Virus record (IMG/VR): IMGVR_UViG_3300037071_001119 | Location: 1 to 43,108 of that record | DNA length: 43,108 bases | Reading direction: 5' to 3' (one strand) | Source: a virus | Shown: piece by piece, positions 32,146 through 38,512 of the stretch | Layout: each line of letters opens with the position of its first letter | Position numbering within the stretch: position 1 is the first letter of the stretch | The notes under the pieces: model-generated | Databases searched by the model: none | The model's input: the letters and a program-made list of their open reading frames with translations, nothing else | Told to the model about the DNA's origin: nothing | Made by a program: the position numbers and the translations under genes

Positions 32146-32309
32146 GACTGGTCCTTTCCGTGATGAAACCGCGCGTCGCATTTCCGGCAACGGCATATGC
32201 AGGGCGCGCTACAGGGCGCGGCGATGTGGCCATGACCGCAGGCTGGGCATTTGTTGCTCAGATCGTAAAGGACGCTCGACAGCCTCGCGCTATCAGGGGT
32301 TAGGGTCAT
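32142..32309 (-). CDS. 55-aa Cys/His-rich protein
   Basis: ATG at 32309 overlaps the stop of the gene before it, and its TGA overlaps the next ATG, so both junctions are four-base couplings. The product includes SNKCPACGHGHIAAPCSAPC then ICRCRKCDARFHH: seven cysteines and several histidines, enough for two small zinc sites. The size is below common gene-calling limits. Function is unknown. Confidence 0.6.
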   Translation of the reverse strand: MTLTPDSARLSSVLYDLSNKCPACGHGHIAAPCSAPCICRCRKCDARFHHGKDQS

Positions 32310-32551
32310 TGGGGGGTCACTTCTGCGCGGATAAGCGTCGCATCGCCAAGATCGACAAACAGTTCGCTGCCAGCCAATGCTTCGGCGATCGCCTCGCTGT
32401 CAGGATGAAACATTGCCGCGATGGATTCGCCGATCTCATAGGCGTTCACGTCGCCATCCGGTTCGGCATCATCGTCTGCAAAACCAGCATCCTCAAGCTG
32501 CTCGCGCGTCCACGGCGTCACTTCGATATCCAGTTCAATTCTGATCTTCAT
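32306..32551 (-). CDS. Small acidic protein, function unknown
   Basis: An 81-aa, strongly acidic protein (DAGFADDDAEPDGDVNAYEI) with an N-terminal strand MKIRIELDIEVTPW. Acidity and size recall DNA-mimic or inhibitor proteins, but no homology supports this. It is coupled by ATGA to the Cys/His-rich gene, with a short gap after the methyltransferase gene. Confidence 0.55.
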   Translation of the reverse strand: MKIRIELDIEVTPWTREQLEDAGFADDDAEPDGDVNAYEIGESIAAMFHPDSEAIAEALAGSELFVDLGDATLIRAEVTPQ

Positions 32552-32564
32552 TCTCTCTCTCCCA

Positions 32565-33431
32565 TCACGAGGGGCGGGGGTTTAGGCTGTTCAGAATCGC
32601 GCGACCGATCATTTCCGGGATTTGCGGGACGACGGCGTTTCCGAGGCTTCCAACTCGGTCCACCCGATTGGAAATCCCATAAGCCACTCGACCCATGCCG
32701 GGTTCAGCGCCCCATTGAGCTCTTCGGGCGTAACCATCGTCTTCAATTTCTCGCGCGAGCGGGAGCCGCCCCATTTGCACAGCGCCGTGCCACCCGTTGA
32801 CGTGACCTTCGTTGGTGTCGGCCATAGCTTCGCGACCATCCCCAGGTCGATATTGCGGCCGCGGTGTAATTCCTTCAACGCGCCCTCCGCCGTCCGGGTG
32901 GCCTTCGCTCCGTCCGAGGCTTTTGGGGTGGGCAACAATCCAGAGCCGATCCCTCTCATGAGGGGCGCCAACGGCGGAAGCTGGTATGCAGTGCCACTCC
33001 GCATCGTACCCGAGCGCGGCCAGGCCCCCGAGAACGGCATCCAACCCTCTAGAAAGCAACGCTCCGACGTTCTCCACGATGACGTATCGGGGTCGAAGTT
33101 CGCCAATAACGCGGGCATACTCAAACCATAGTCCGCTACGTTCGCCTTCCAGCCCAGCGCCCTGTCCGGCGATGCTGATGTCTTGGCATGGAAAGCCGCC
33201 GCAGATGACATCGACGGCAATTCCATCGGCAGCAAGTCGGCCGGCGGTAAGGGTTCGGATGTCGTCATAGCATGGCACCTCGGGCCAGTGTTTCGCCAGC
33301 ACGCGCCGGCAGAATGGATCGATCTCGCAAAAGGCGACCGTTTGGAAACCGGCCCGCTCAAACCCAAGGCTGAACCCGCCAATCCCTGAAAACAGGTCCA
33401 GCACCCTGAGCATCCCCCTATCTCCTGTCAT
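32565..33431 (-). CDS. DNA cytosine-C5 methyltransferase
   Basis: A 288-aa protein. Motif I is LDLFSGIGGFSLG (about residues 11-23), motif IV GGFPCQDIS with catalytic Cys 82, motif VI ENV (120-122), motif VIII HERDRLW and motif X LGNAVVPQ near the end. Before motif X stands EPGMGRVAYGISNRVDRVG, typical of phage enzymes. It likely protects phage DNA from host restriction, alongside the adenine methyltransferase at 1842. ATG 33431 overlaps the upstream stop. A second open frame covers most of the gene. Confidence 0.92.
   Translation of the reverse strand: MTGDRGMLRVLDLFSGIGGFSLGFERAGFQTVAFCEIDPFCRRVLAKHWPEVPCYDDIRTLTAGRLAADGIAVDVICGGFPCQDISIAGQGAGLEGERSGLWFEYARVIGELRPRYVIVENVGALLSRGLDAVLGGLAALGYDAEWHCIPASAVGAPHERDRLWIVAHPKSLGRSEGHPDGGGRVEGITPRPQYRPGDGREAMADTNEGHVNGWHGAVQMGRLPLAREIEDDGYARRAQWGAEPGMGRVAYGISNRVDRVGSLGNAVVPQIPEMIGRAILNSLNPRPS
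32609..33382 (-). CDS. Overprinted frame inside the cytosine methyltransferase gene
   Basis: A 257-codon frame, same strand, different frame from the methyltransferase. Its content is recognisable: FHAKTSASP is read from the catalytic PCQ motif region, then SSWRTSERCFLEGW, WPRSGTMRSGTAYQLPPL and, at the end, LNPAWVEWLMGFPIGWTELE. I recall these phrases in separate proteins that accompany phage cytosine methyltransferases, which suggests a real, conserved second gene. The start is uncertain; Met 39, 53 or 58 (about 33211) are alternatives. Function is unknown, perhaps a target-recognition or partner protein. GC-rich DNA often has long chance frames, so the call rests on the motifs. Confidence 0.5.
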   Translation of the reverse strand: MAGSALGLSGPVSKRSPFARSIHSAGACWRNTGPRCHAMTTSEPLPPADLLPMELPSMSSAAAFHAKTSASPDRALGWKANVADYGLSMPALLANFDPDTSSWRTSERCFLEGWMPFSGAWPRSGTMRSGTAYQLPPLAPLMRGIGSGLLPTPKASDGAKATRTAEGALKELHRGRNIDLGMVAKLWPTPTKVTSTGGTALCKWGGSRSREKLKTMVTPEELNGALNPAWVEWLMGFPIGWTELEASETPSSRKSRK

Positions 33432-33664
33432 GGCTTGGGGGTGGGGATGGGCTTGGCGCGAGCGGCGTGGATCTGATCGATCTTCACCGACAGGCCGATG
33501 TAAACCAGGATGACGGCCAGCCATGTGCCGAAGCCTAGACCGATCGCGCCGAGGATGTTTTTCGCGGCAATGGAAAAGCAGATGGTGTGAAGGGCACTCC
33601 AGCTCAGGAACCATTCCAACCTTCGGAAAAATCGCGCAGTTGCCGTCTCGCATGTCTCGCCCAC
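33428..33664 (-). CDS. Small membrane protein beside attP
   Basis: A 78-aa protein with two hydrophobic stretches (WFLSWSALHTICFSIAAK and ILGAIGLGFGTWLAVILVYIG) and a basic, proline-rich tail. The start is GTG with GGAGAGG upstream, and its stop overlaps the methyltransferase ATG. It is the first complete gene on this side of attP, so in a lysogen it would follow the host tRNA gene. A role in surface exclusion is possible but unproven. Confidence 0.6.
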   Translation of the reverse strand: MGETCETATARFFRRLEWFLSWSALHTICFSIAAKNILGAIGLGFGTWLAVILVYIGLSVKIDQIHAARAKPIPTPKP

Positions 33665-33913
33665 CTACCTCTCCACACGCATAGAGATGGTAGCTGACAC
33701 ATAACTGACACGCCGCCCGGATTTGGGGCGTGTCAGTGTCTCGTAAGTGATTGATTTATTGGCGCACCCGAAGGGATTCGAACCCCTGGCCTCTGCCTTC
33801 GGAGAACTGTAGGAGGCCGGTTTTCCGCCATTCTTGCCCGCGCTGTTCCGCGTTTGTTGCCGGAACACGCCGTGAATCGACGTACGTAGCTTACCCGTAG
33901 CGTACACGGTCAT
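33665..33913 (-). CDS. Possible small protein whose frame crosses attP
   Basis: An 82-codon frame starting at an ATG that overlaps the preceding small gene's stop (ATGA) and follows a strong ribosome site (AAGGAAAGG). The N-terminal 35 residues are basic. The C-terminal part is read from the attachment core, so integration would replace the sequence beyond it. Translation signals support a real start, but the tRNA-derived portion is unlikely to be functional protein. Confidence 0.35.
   Translation of the reverse strand: MTVYATGKLRTSIHGVFRQQTRNSAGKNGGKPASYSSPKAEARGSNPFGCANKSITYETLTRPKSGRRVSYVSATISMRVER
33760..33804 (-). other. attP: attP core: 3' part of a tRNA-Arg(CCG) gene
   Basis: Read on the minus strand, 45 bases run from the anticodon loop (CTCCGAA) through the 3' anticodon stem GGCAG, the variable loop, a perfect T-arm (AGGGG-TTCGAAT-CCCTT) and the acceptor strand to CCA. 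The 5' anticodon-stem strand that should pair (CTGCC) is absent, so tRNA identity stops at the anticodon loop. It lies 290 bp downstream of the integrase gene. After integration this piece would restore the host tRNA. Confidence 0.85.
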
Positions 33914-34056
33914 GAACCTTTCCTTCGTTGTCGCAAAGCCCGTTGCCTAAGCTTCGCAAAGAATCGTTTCCGGCGTGCTTTCGCATCTGCCGATGCCGCT
34001 TCGATCTCCGCCAGTTCGGCCCGATCCGCGTCGGTCATCTGATAAGCTGTTGTCAC
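33910..34056 (-). CDS. 48-aa basic protein between integrase and attP
   Basis: GTG at 34056 gives MTTAYQMTDADRAELAEIEA, then a strongly basic helix KARRKRFFAKLRQRALRQRR. It follows a strong promoter so closely that the mRNA should be leaderless. An ATG six codons later is an alternative start. Small basic proteins beside attP may help DNA bending during recombination (excision or integration accessory). This is inferred from position and charge only. Confidence 0.55.
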   Translation of the reverse strand: MTTAYQMTDADRAELAEIEAASADAKARRKRFFAKLRQRALRQRRKGS

Positions 34057-34063
34057 GCCGCCT

Positions 34064-34091
34064 ATAGTAAGCGTTACTGTCACACCGTCAA
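34064..34091 (-). promoter_or_regulatory. Leftward promoter pointing at attP
   Basis: On the minus strand: TTGACG (34091-34086), a 16-bp spacer and TACTAT (34069-34064). It lies in the 38-bp gap after the integrase stop. The expected start site falls at or next to the GTG at 34056. In a prophage this promoter would read out through the recombined att site into host DNA. Confidence 0.6.
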
Positions 34092-34094
34092 GCG

Positions 34095-35141
34095 TTATCG
34101 CCTATCCGCAGCCTTGCGCGCATTGTCGAGATAGTCGGGGTGGTGGTGGGCATAGAGCGCGGTCGTCCGGTCGTCGGAATGCCCCAGCCAACCGCCGATC
34201 TCCCATAGTTCGACGCCAGCCTGGGCAAGCCATGTCCCGCGCGTATGCCGCAGCGTGTGAGGGGTGACGTCGTTTAGCCCCGCGCGCTTACAGGCCGTGC
34301 CGAAACTGCCGCCCTTGCCGTCGCCTATGTCCTTGATCTGCCGCCCATTATCGTGAACGACATAGCCGACGTCGTTTCCGCGCTTTCGGGCGAGGCGAAG
34401 GAAGGTCATCAGCTTCCTCGGAATCGGGATATGGGCGCGGCCCTTGCTGGTCGTGGTGCGGCCTCGGGCGAAGTTGATCCGCCCGCGCTGCATGTCGATC
34501 TGAGGCCAGCGCAGCGACAGGACCGCCTCTTTGCGCGCGCCGGTATATAGCGCCAAGGCAATGAACAGCGGCAGATACAAGCGAACGTCTGAGCGCGCCG
34601 TACGGGCCGCATTGAGCAGCCGGGCCGCTTCGTGCCGGTTGAGCCAACGATCCTTACCCTCGGGCTTCTCCGGGAGCCAGACAGGCACCGTGCGGGTGAT
34701 CTTGCCCTCGCTATGCGCGAAGTTGATTGCGGCCCGTAATGTGGTCAGCTCGCGCCGGATTGTTCCGGGGGCCTTGCCTCGCGCCTTTTGATAGGCTCGG
34801 CAGGTTTCCTTGCTGACGTCGCCCACGAAATTCTCACCCCAAAAGGTGAGCAGGGCGCTCGTCGCATAGCCGATCCGCTCGGGTGCCGCCGTATGCGGGG
34901 CGTGCTGATCGCAATAGAGGTCTAGGGCCTGGGCGACGGGAAACTCCCCCGGATCAACTGGCCCGATGCGCTGTCCGCGCTGGCGCTCCCGGATGAACTC
35001 CGCGAGAATCGTTTCAGCTTCTCGGCTGTTTGCCGTGCCAGTAGAGCGTTTTCGCTTGGCACCGCCTTCGTACCATACGATGTAGAAGGGGGTGCGGCCC
35101 GGAACCTGTTCAAGCCGCGCTCCTCGGTTTGGTCTGGGCAT
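34095..35141 (-). CDS. int: Tyrosine integrase
   Basis: A 348-aa protein. The N-terminus is an arm-type binding region (FYIVWYEGGAKRKRSTGTAN). The SAM-like core-binding domain spans about 65-160, and the catalytic domain carries Arg 203 (YTGARKEAVLSLRW), His 295 and Arg 298 (HTLRHTRG), His 321 (LGHSDDRT) and the nucleophile Tyr 330. All five expected residues are present, so it should be active. ATG 35141 has AAGGAGA upstream. It lies next to the tRNA-type attP that it should use, and the excisionase gene overlaps its 5' end. Confidence 0.93.
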   Translation of the reverse strand: MPRPNRGARLEQVPGRTPFYIVWYEGGAKRKRSTGTANSREAETILAEFIRERQRGQRIGPVDPGEFPVAQALDLYCDQHAPHTAAPERIGYATSALLTFWGENFVGDVSKETCRAYQKARGKAPGTIRRELTTLRAAINFAHSEGKITRTVPVWLPEKPEGKDRWLNRHEAARLLNAARTARSDVRLYLPLFIALALYTGARKEAVLSLRWPQIDMQRGRINFARGRTTTSKGRAHIPIPRKLMTFLRLARKRGNDVGYVVHDNGRQIKDIGDGKGGSFGTACKRAGLNDVTPHTLRHTRGTWLAQAGVELWEIGGWLGHSDDRTTALYAHHHPDYLDNARKAADRR

Positions 35142-35314
35142 TGGATCTCCTTCGCGCGCTCGATGAACGCGGCCACATCGGACTCATCGAACAGAAACGC
35201 CTTACCGAGCCGTACCGCTGGTAAGCCTCTCGCGCGCATGGTGCGGATCGTCCGCGTACTCGGCAAGCCGAATTGCTCGGCAACCTGCTCCGCAGTCATG
35301 AGTCTAGCCCCCAT
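34922..35314 (-). CDS. Excisionase-like MerR/HTH_17 protein
   Basis: A 130-aa protein. Residues 1-57 are a HTH_17 excisionase-type domain (TAEQVAEQFGLPSTRTIRTM, then GLPAVRLGKAFLFDESDVAA). The remaining 70 residues are Ser/Ala/Arg-rich and are read from the 5' end of the integrase gene in another frame, a 220-bp overlap. ATG 35314 shares a base with the upstream stop (TAATG); an ATG at 35299 is also possible. It probably directs excision with the integrase. Confidence 0.78.
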   Translation of the reverse strand: MGARLMTAEQVAEQFGLPSTRTIRTMRARGLPAVRLGKAFLFDESDVAAFIERAKEIQCPDQTEERGLNRFRAAPPSTSYGTKAVPSENALLARQTAEKLKRFSRSSSGSASADSASGQLIRGSFPSPRP

Positions 35315-35649
35315 TACTTCCCCCCGAGGAGATGCGATGGGGAGGGTTCGGCGAGGGCTGCGTCGATCGCGCCCTTGTATGCGAACTCGACCCACGCATA
35401 GGAGCTGGCATACGGGTGCAGTTCGGTTGCAGCTTCTACGCCTGCGGAAATCATCGCCTCGGACGGCTCGCGCAGTGCTTCGATGGCAGCACGGGCGCGT
35501 TTCCGCCATGTCGTCCTAGACCGCGAACTGTCCTGTCCCGAGCCACATGCATCAACCATATTCGTCGGCCCGTCTGAGATTCCCCAGCGCCAGCCCTCAG
35601 ATTCCGCCATCGCCTTCGCGATCCGTTCGACCTCGCTTTGACTGGTCAT
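35314..35649 (-). CDS. Phage accessory protein, function unknown
   Basis: A 111-aa protein containing ARAAIEALREPSEAMISAG, WVEFAYKGAIDAALAEP. From memory, this pattern is very common in short left-operon proteins of proteobacterial phages, without known role. ATGA and TAATG overlaps tie it to both neighbours. Confidence 0.65.
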   Translation of the reverse strand: MTSQSEVERIAKAMAESEGWRWGISDGPTNMVDACGSGQDSSRSRTTWRKRARAAIEALREPSEAMISAGVEAATELHPYASSYAWVEFAYKGAIDAALAEPSPSHLLGGK

Positions 35650-35927
35650 GGGAGGGGGTCTCCGGAAGGGGATTGGGCGAACCCCGTTGGGGACGCGCTC
35701 TCATGAACCACGCCAATCTTCGTTGTCGTGGCCGTTCCGGCTTCGATCGCTTTCGCTAGGCGAGCGTGAACGGCGCGGGCATTTGCCTCGCAATTCGTCC
35801 AAGCGTTGGTGTCCAGATAACGCTGGCCAGGCTCGTAGAATGCGAGGATGAAGTTCAGCGCGCCCCATGCGTCTCGAATGAGATTGCTGTCGGCCTCCCT
35901 TTGACATTCCGGAATGTCTTCACTCAT
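35646..35927 (-). CDS. Small phage protein, function unknown
   Basis: A 93-aa protein from the ATG at 35927 (MSEDIPECQREADSNLIRDA, then NFILAFYEPGQRYLDTNAWT). It is mostly helical and soluble. The start overlaps the previous gene's stop. An upstream extension in the same frame to 36071 is arginine-rich and not protein-like. Confidence 0.6.
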   Translation of the reverse strand: MSEDIPECQREADSNLIRDAWGALNFILAFYEPGQRYLDTNAWTNCEANARAVHARLAKAIEAGTATTTKIGVVHESASPTGFAQSPSGDPLP

Positions 35928-36178
35928 GAGATCGCCCGCCCGGCAAGTTCGCGGCGCACGTCGTCGCCACAGATGCAGTGGCATGGCTCTCGCCGCACAA
36001 TGATGTTTTCGCCGGTCCAGATGCCGCCGCTGGCAAACTCCTGCCAACCGCTGTCGTCGCAGTCGCGGCATGACTCTTCCGCGCTAGGGATACCCACCGG
36101 AACGGCGGAGACGACTTGTTCGGCTCCGTTCATGGGTAGCCCGTCACGAAGTGAGCGCCCTAACTCATTGTTATTCAT
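35924..36178 (-). CDS. Small Cys-rich protein, putative zinc binding
   Basis: An 84-aa protein. ESCRDCDDSGWQEFASGG and REPCHCICGDDVRRE give two Cys pairs that could bind zinc, as in DnaJ-like fingers. I chose ATG 36178 (shared with the upstream TGA); a GTG three bases earlier is equally possible. No named family. Confidence 0.6.
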   Translation of the reverse strand: MNNNELGRSLRDGLPMNGAEQVVSAVPVGIPSAEESCRDCDDSGWQEFASGGIWTGENIIVRREPCHCICGDDVRRELAGRAIS

Positions 36179-36681
36179 CACTTCATCTCCGGTACGGGAG
36201 GGAGGGCTTCTTCACGGATCGCTTTCATGATTTCCTTGATCGTCGTCCAAGGCACATTGATCGACCTCATATGCTCCCCGCCGTCCTCGTCGAATTCGGG
36301 GAATTTGAAACTGAACTCGCCCATGTAGGAGGCTTTGGTTTCAGCGTTCGGCGTCAATGCTGCCGTTAGCGCCTCCACCCTAGCCCTGAGGTCTCTTATG
36401 GTGGTGAGAAGGCGGGGCAAAGCTTCGCGCTGTGCGACGATTAGGCTGGCGTTGGCATGAGCGGGCCGGGCATCGTATCCGCCAATCTCGCTGCCGCCTG
36501 CCTCATAACCGACATGCTCAAAGCACTCGGCGATGATTGCCTTGCCCGGCGCGATGACCGCAACGTCATATCCTCCGGTATTATCCGGTTGCACGGCACG
36601 GCGCACCTCCCAAGGTCCGGGGGTAGTCTTCGCCAGCAACGCTTCCAGCTCTACCAGTTCTTCTTCGAGGAGAGGGGTCAT
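36178..36681 (-). CDS. Ead/Ea22-like phage protein (TPGPW motif)
   Basis: A 167-aa protein starting MTPLLEEELVELEALLAKTT then PGPWEVRRAVQ. The TPGPW motif followed by HANASLIVAQREALPRLLTTI marks a group of lambdoid early proteins resembling Ead/Ea22, of unknown function. A related protein lies at 37573-38124, so the operon holds two paralogues. ATG 36681 has AAAGGA upstream. Confidence 0.65.
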   Translation of the reverse strand: MTPLLEEELVELEALLAKTTPGPWEVRRAVQPDNTGGYDVAVIAPGKAIIAECFEHVGYEAGGSEIGGYDARPAHANASLIVAQREALPRLLTTIRDLRARVEALTAALTPNAETKASYMGEFSFKFPEFDEDGGEHMRSINVPWTTIKEIMKAIREEALPPVPEMK

Positions 36682-36890
36682 GGGAAATCCTTTTGGGCGA
36701 TGCCTGACGGCCCGCTCTGGCTTGCTACGCACTCAACCGCCTGCGGCGTTTTCGCCCTGCGGGAGCCTGCCGCTATCGCAAGAAGGCGCTCAAATTCGGC
36801 GCGGCGTAGGAATAAAATGTCCTTATTCCCGAACGCCATTCGGCTTTCGATGTCTGCGCAGCGGGCGAGAAATTCCTCCTCGCCCTCCAT
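36678..36890 (-). CDS. Small helical protein, function unknown
   Basis: A 70-aa protein from ATG 36890 (MEGEEEFLARCADIESRMAF, then FLRRAEFERLLAIAAGSRRA). This start lies four bases after the upstream stop. An earlier in-frame start (36926) would overlap the preceding gene by 32 bp and is less likely. No family is recognised. Confidence 0.5.
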   Translation of the reverse strand: MEGEEEFLARCADIESRMAFGNKDILFLRRAEFERLLAIAAGSRRAKTPQAVECVASQSGPSGIAQKDFP

Positions 36891-36894
36891 CGGC

Positions 36895-37209
36895 TCAAGC
36901 CCCGGACAGGCTGGCGATTGCATCATCGATCCGCTCCTCTACAGGCTTGACGGCGATCACGTTCGCTATGAGGCTGATGGAATATTCAGCCTCGCGCTTC
37001 TGCCGCTCGATTGCGCCGTTCTTGTGGTCCGGGTGGAAGAAGATTTCAGGCTTGAGGCCATCCTTCTTGAGATGCCCAAGCGCGCCAGCCTTAACCGCCG
37101 CCCGCAGCTCCTTGCGGACGCGAGCCGGGATAGGGCCGCGAATGACGCGCGTCGCCTGAACCAGGATGTTCGTGACGTTCGGTCCAAACTCTTCGGTGTA
37201 GAGCGTCAC
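36895..37209 (-). CDS. Small phage protein, function unknown
   Basis: A 104-aa protein (NVTNILVQATRVIRGPIPAR, then KAGALGHLKKDGLKPEIFFH, then IANVIAVKPVEERIDDAIA), soluble and basic in the middle. It is coupled to the gene upstream by ATGA. The ordered secondary structure suggests a real protein. No domain can be named. Confidence 0.6.
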   Translation of the reverse strand: MTLYTEEFGPNVTNILVQATRVIRGPIPARVRKELRAAVKAGALGHLKKDGLKPEIFFHPDHKNGAIERQKREAEYSISLIANVIAVKPVEERIDDAIASLSGA

Positions 37210-37415
37210 TTCGCTTCCCCGCTAGCTCGACAGTCACCCAACGGGCGAAGACAACGCAGATTGGCTTCGTTCATGACTGGCGACGGTTCGCGCAGCGAAA
37301 GCGCCAATCTCTTCCTCAACAACGGATTTCTCATCACATATACATCATCGTCTTCCGGCAATCCTCTAAACGGTAAGGTAGCCGGTGGGATCGAGGGGTT
37401 GATGCGAGGGGTCAT
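37206..37415 (-). CDS. Small phage protein, function unknown
   Basis: A 69-aa protein from ATG 37415, overlapping the HTH-like gene's stop. RNPLLRKRLALSLREPSPVM is helical and basic; the start is proline-rich. The in-frame extension to 37511 lies antiparallel in reading to no known domain and is ignored. Confidence 0.5.
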   Translation of the reverse strand: MTPRINPSIPPATLPFRGLPEDDDVYVMRNPLLRKRLALSLREPSPVMNEANLRCLRPLGDCRASGEAK

Positions 37416-37573
37416 GATTGCACCTCGGATTTGACTTTCTCGGTATCGCGCTTGAGCCGGGACGCAATCTCCTGCGCCGACCAGCCTTCCAAAAGCTTGA
37501 GGCGGCACCATTTCTCCAGTTCCTTGGAGATGCGCCCTATCGATCGCAGAAAGTCCTCGTCGCTATTCCCCAT
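37412..37573 (-). CDS. 53-aa HTH-like protein
   Basis: The product is MGNSDEDFLRSIGRISKELE, then EKWCRLKLLEGWSAQEIASR and LKRDTEKVKSEVQS. The second half looks like a short helix-turn-helix (SAQEIASRLKRDTEKVKSEV), so DNA binding is possible. It fills the gap between its neighbours exactly, with TGATG and ATGA junctions, but is too short for many gene callers. Confidence 0.6.
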   Translation of the reverse strand: MGNSDEDFLRSIGRISKELEKWCRLKLLEGWSAQEIASRLKRDTEKVKSEVQS

Positions 37574-38124
37574 CACTTATCCCCCATCTCATGCGACATG
37601 GCTGTTTGGCCGGTTGCTTTGGCGATTGCGGCGCGGCCCTCGGCCTCGGCAAAGCGAGGCAGGGACAAAGAGCCGTCAAGAATGTGTTGCAACGCCGCCA
37701 GCAATTCAGGTGCATGGGACGCCTCGATTGCAGCGCGGGCGAGCGCATCGAACGAGATATTCTCCCCGACCTTGCAAGCGCCGTTCAATGCGGACTTAAC
37801 CCTCTCCACCATCTTATGCGGCATGTTCGTTTGGCCGGTTGCTTTGGTGATCGCGGCGCGGGCAGCAACCATCGCGGGCTCTTGGTCCTCGTCGGCGGTC
37901 AGGCCAACGTCCTCAAGCCGCTCCATGAGATTGGACAGCGCCACCAGCAAATCCGGTGCGGCGGCGACAAGATGAATATTCGCGCGCCTCTCCTCGCCAT
38001 CGCTCCAGAATCCGCCCTGATAATCAGTGACGCCGCCAGCATCCGCATCACCAATGCCGAGCAATGAGCCGTTACTGGCGCGGTAAATCTTCCAAGGTCC
38101 TGGGGTAAATCCCTCATGCGACAT
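37573..38124 (-). CDS. TPGPW-type phage protein with internal duplication
   Basis: A 183-aa protein starting MSHEGFTPGPWKIYRASNG, with RANIHLVAAAPDLLVALSNL, related in layout to the protein at 36178-36681. A C-terminal unit occurs twice (AARAAITKATGQT and GRAAIAKATGQT, each followed by a Met-His-rich tail), matching a DNA repeat 225 bp apart. Function is unknown. The start overlaps the ninB 3' end by 11 bp. Confidence 0.65.
   Translation of the reverse strand: MSHEGFTPGPWKIYRASNGSLLGIGDADAGGVTDYQGGFWSDGEERRANIHLVAAAPDLLVALSNLMERLEDVGLTADEDQEPAMVAARAAITKATGQTNMPHKMVERVKSALNGACKVGENISFDALARAAIEASHAPELLAALQHILDGSLSLPRFAEAEGRAAIAKATGQTAMSHEMGDK
37591..37861 (-). repeat. In-frame direct repeat pair inside the TPGPW gene
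   Basis: Copies at 37591-37636 and 37816-37861 match at 40 of 46 positions and are 225 bp (75 codons) apart, so the frame is kept. The central shared string is TTTGGCCGGTTGCTTTGG. An internal tandem duplication of about 75 codons explains it. Confidence 0.7.
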
Positions 38125-38512
38125 TACGGATATCCTTCTCATCGGACCATTCGATCCCGTGTTCAGCACCGAAGGCGTACATAAATTCGATCAGGTCGCT
38201 CATTTGCTCTTTGGTCATTCGCGATGTGCTGTAGCCGACCGGGAACGGAGCGCCGTCCAATGCCGTCTCAAACTGCACAGCATGTCCGCACGCCTGCATC
38301 ATGACGACCTTCCAGCGGTCAGCGGTGTGGCAACGGCCAAGTGGCTTTGCGCGCGAGATGTCCGACAGCATCGCCCACATTTTCGAGTTCTGATCGGTTG
38401 TGCGCGTGGCTTCCCTGATATTCAGGACGGCCATCGGCGGCGCGCGGTCGATCAGCTTCTTTGCCAACTCGCGCTGGTATTGGCCCGACAGGATCATGGT
38501 TTGGCCGCTCAT
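38114..38512 (-). CDS. ninB: NinB recombination protein (lambda Orf family)
   Basis: A 132-aa protein with the family's core: TDQNSKMWAMLSDISRAKPL, KVVMMQACGHAVQFE, PFPVGYSTSRMTKEQMSDLI and EFMYAFGAEHGIEWSDE. NinB/Orf binds single-stranded DNA and SSB and loads annealing protein in phage recombination. It lies with an HNH protein and a Rad52-type annealing protein, a coherent recombination set. Length is near the family's 145 aa. Confidence 0.9.
   Translation of the reverse strand: MSGQTMILSGQYQRELAKKLIDRAPPMAVLNIREATRTTDQNSKMWAMLSDISRAKPLGRCHTADRWKVVMMQACGHAVQFETALDGAPFPVGYSTSRMTKEQMSDLIEFMYAFGAEHGIEWSDEKDIRNVA

Noticed and set aside
33760-33835. A complete tRNA-Arg gene at attP
   Set aside because: Only the part from the anticodon loop to CCA is present; the 5' half (acceptor strand, D-arm and 5' anticodon stem) is missing, so it is an attachment core, not a tRNA gene.
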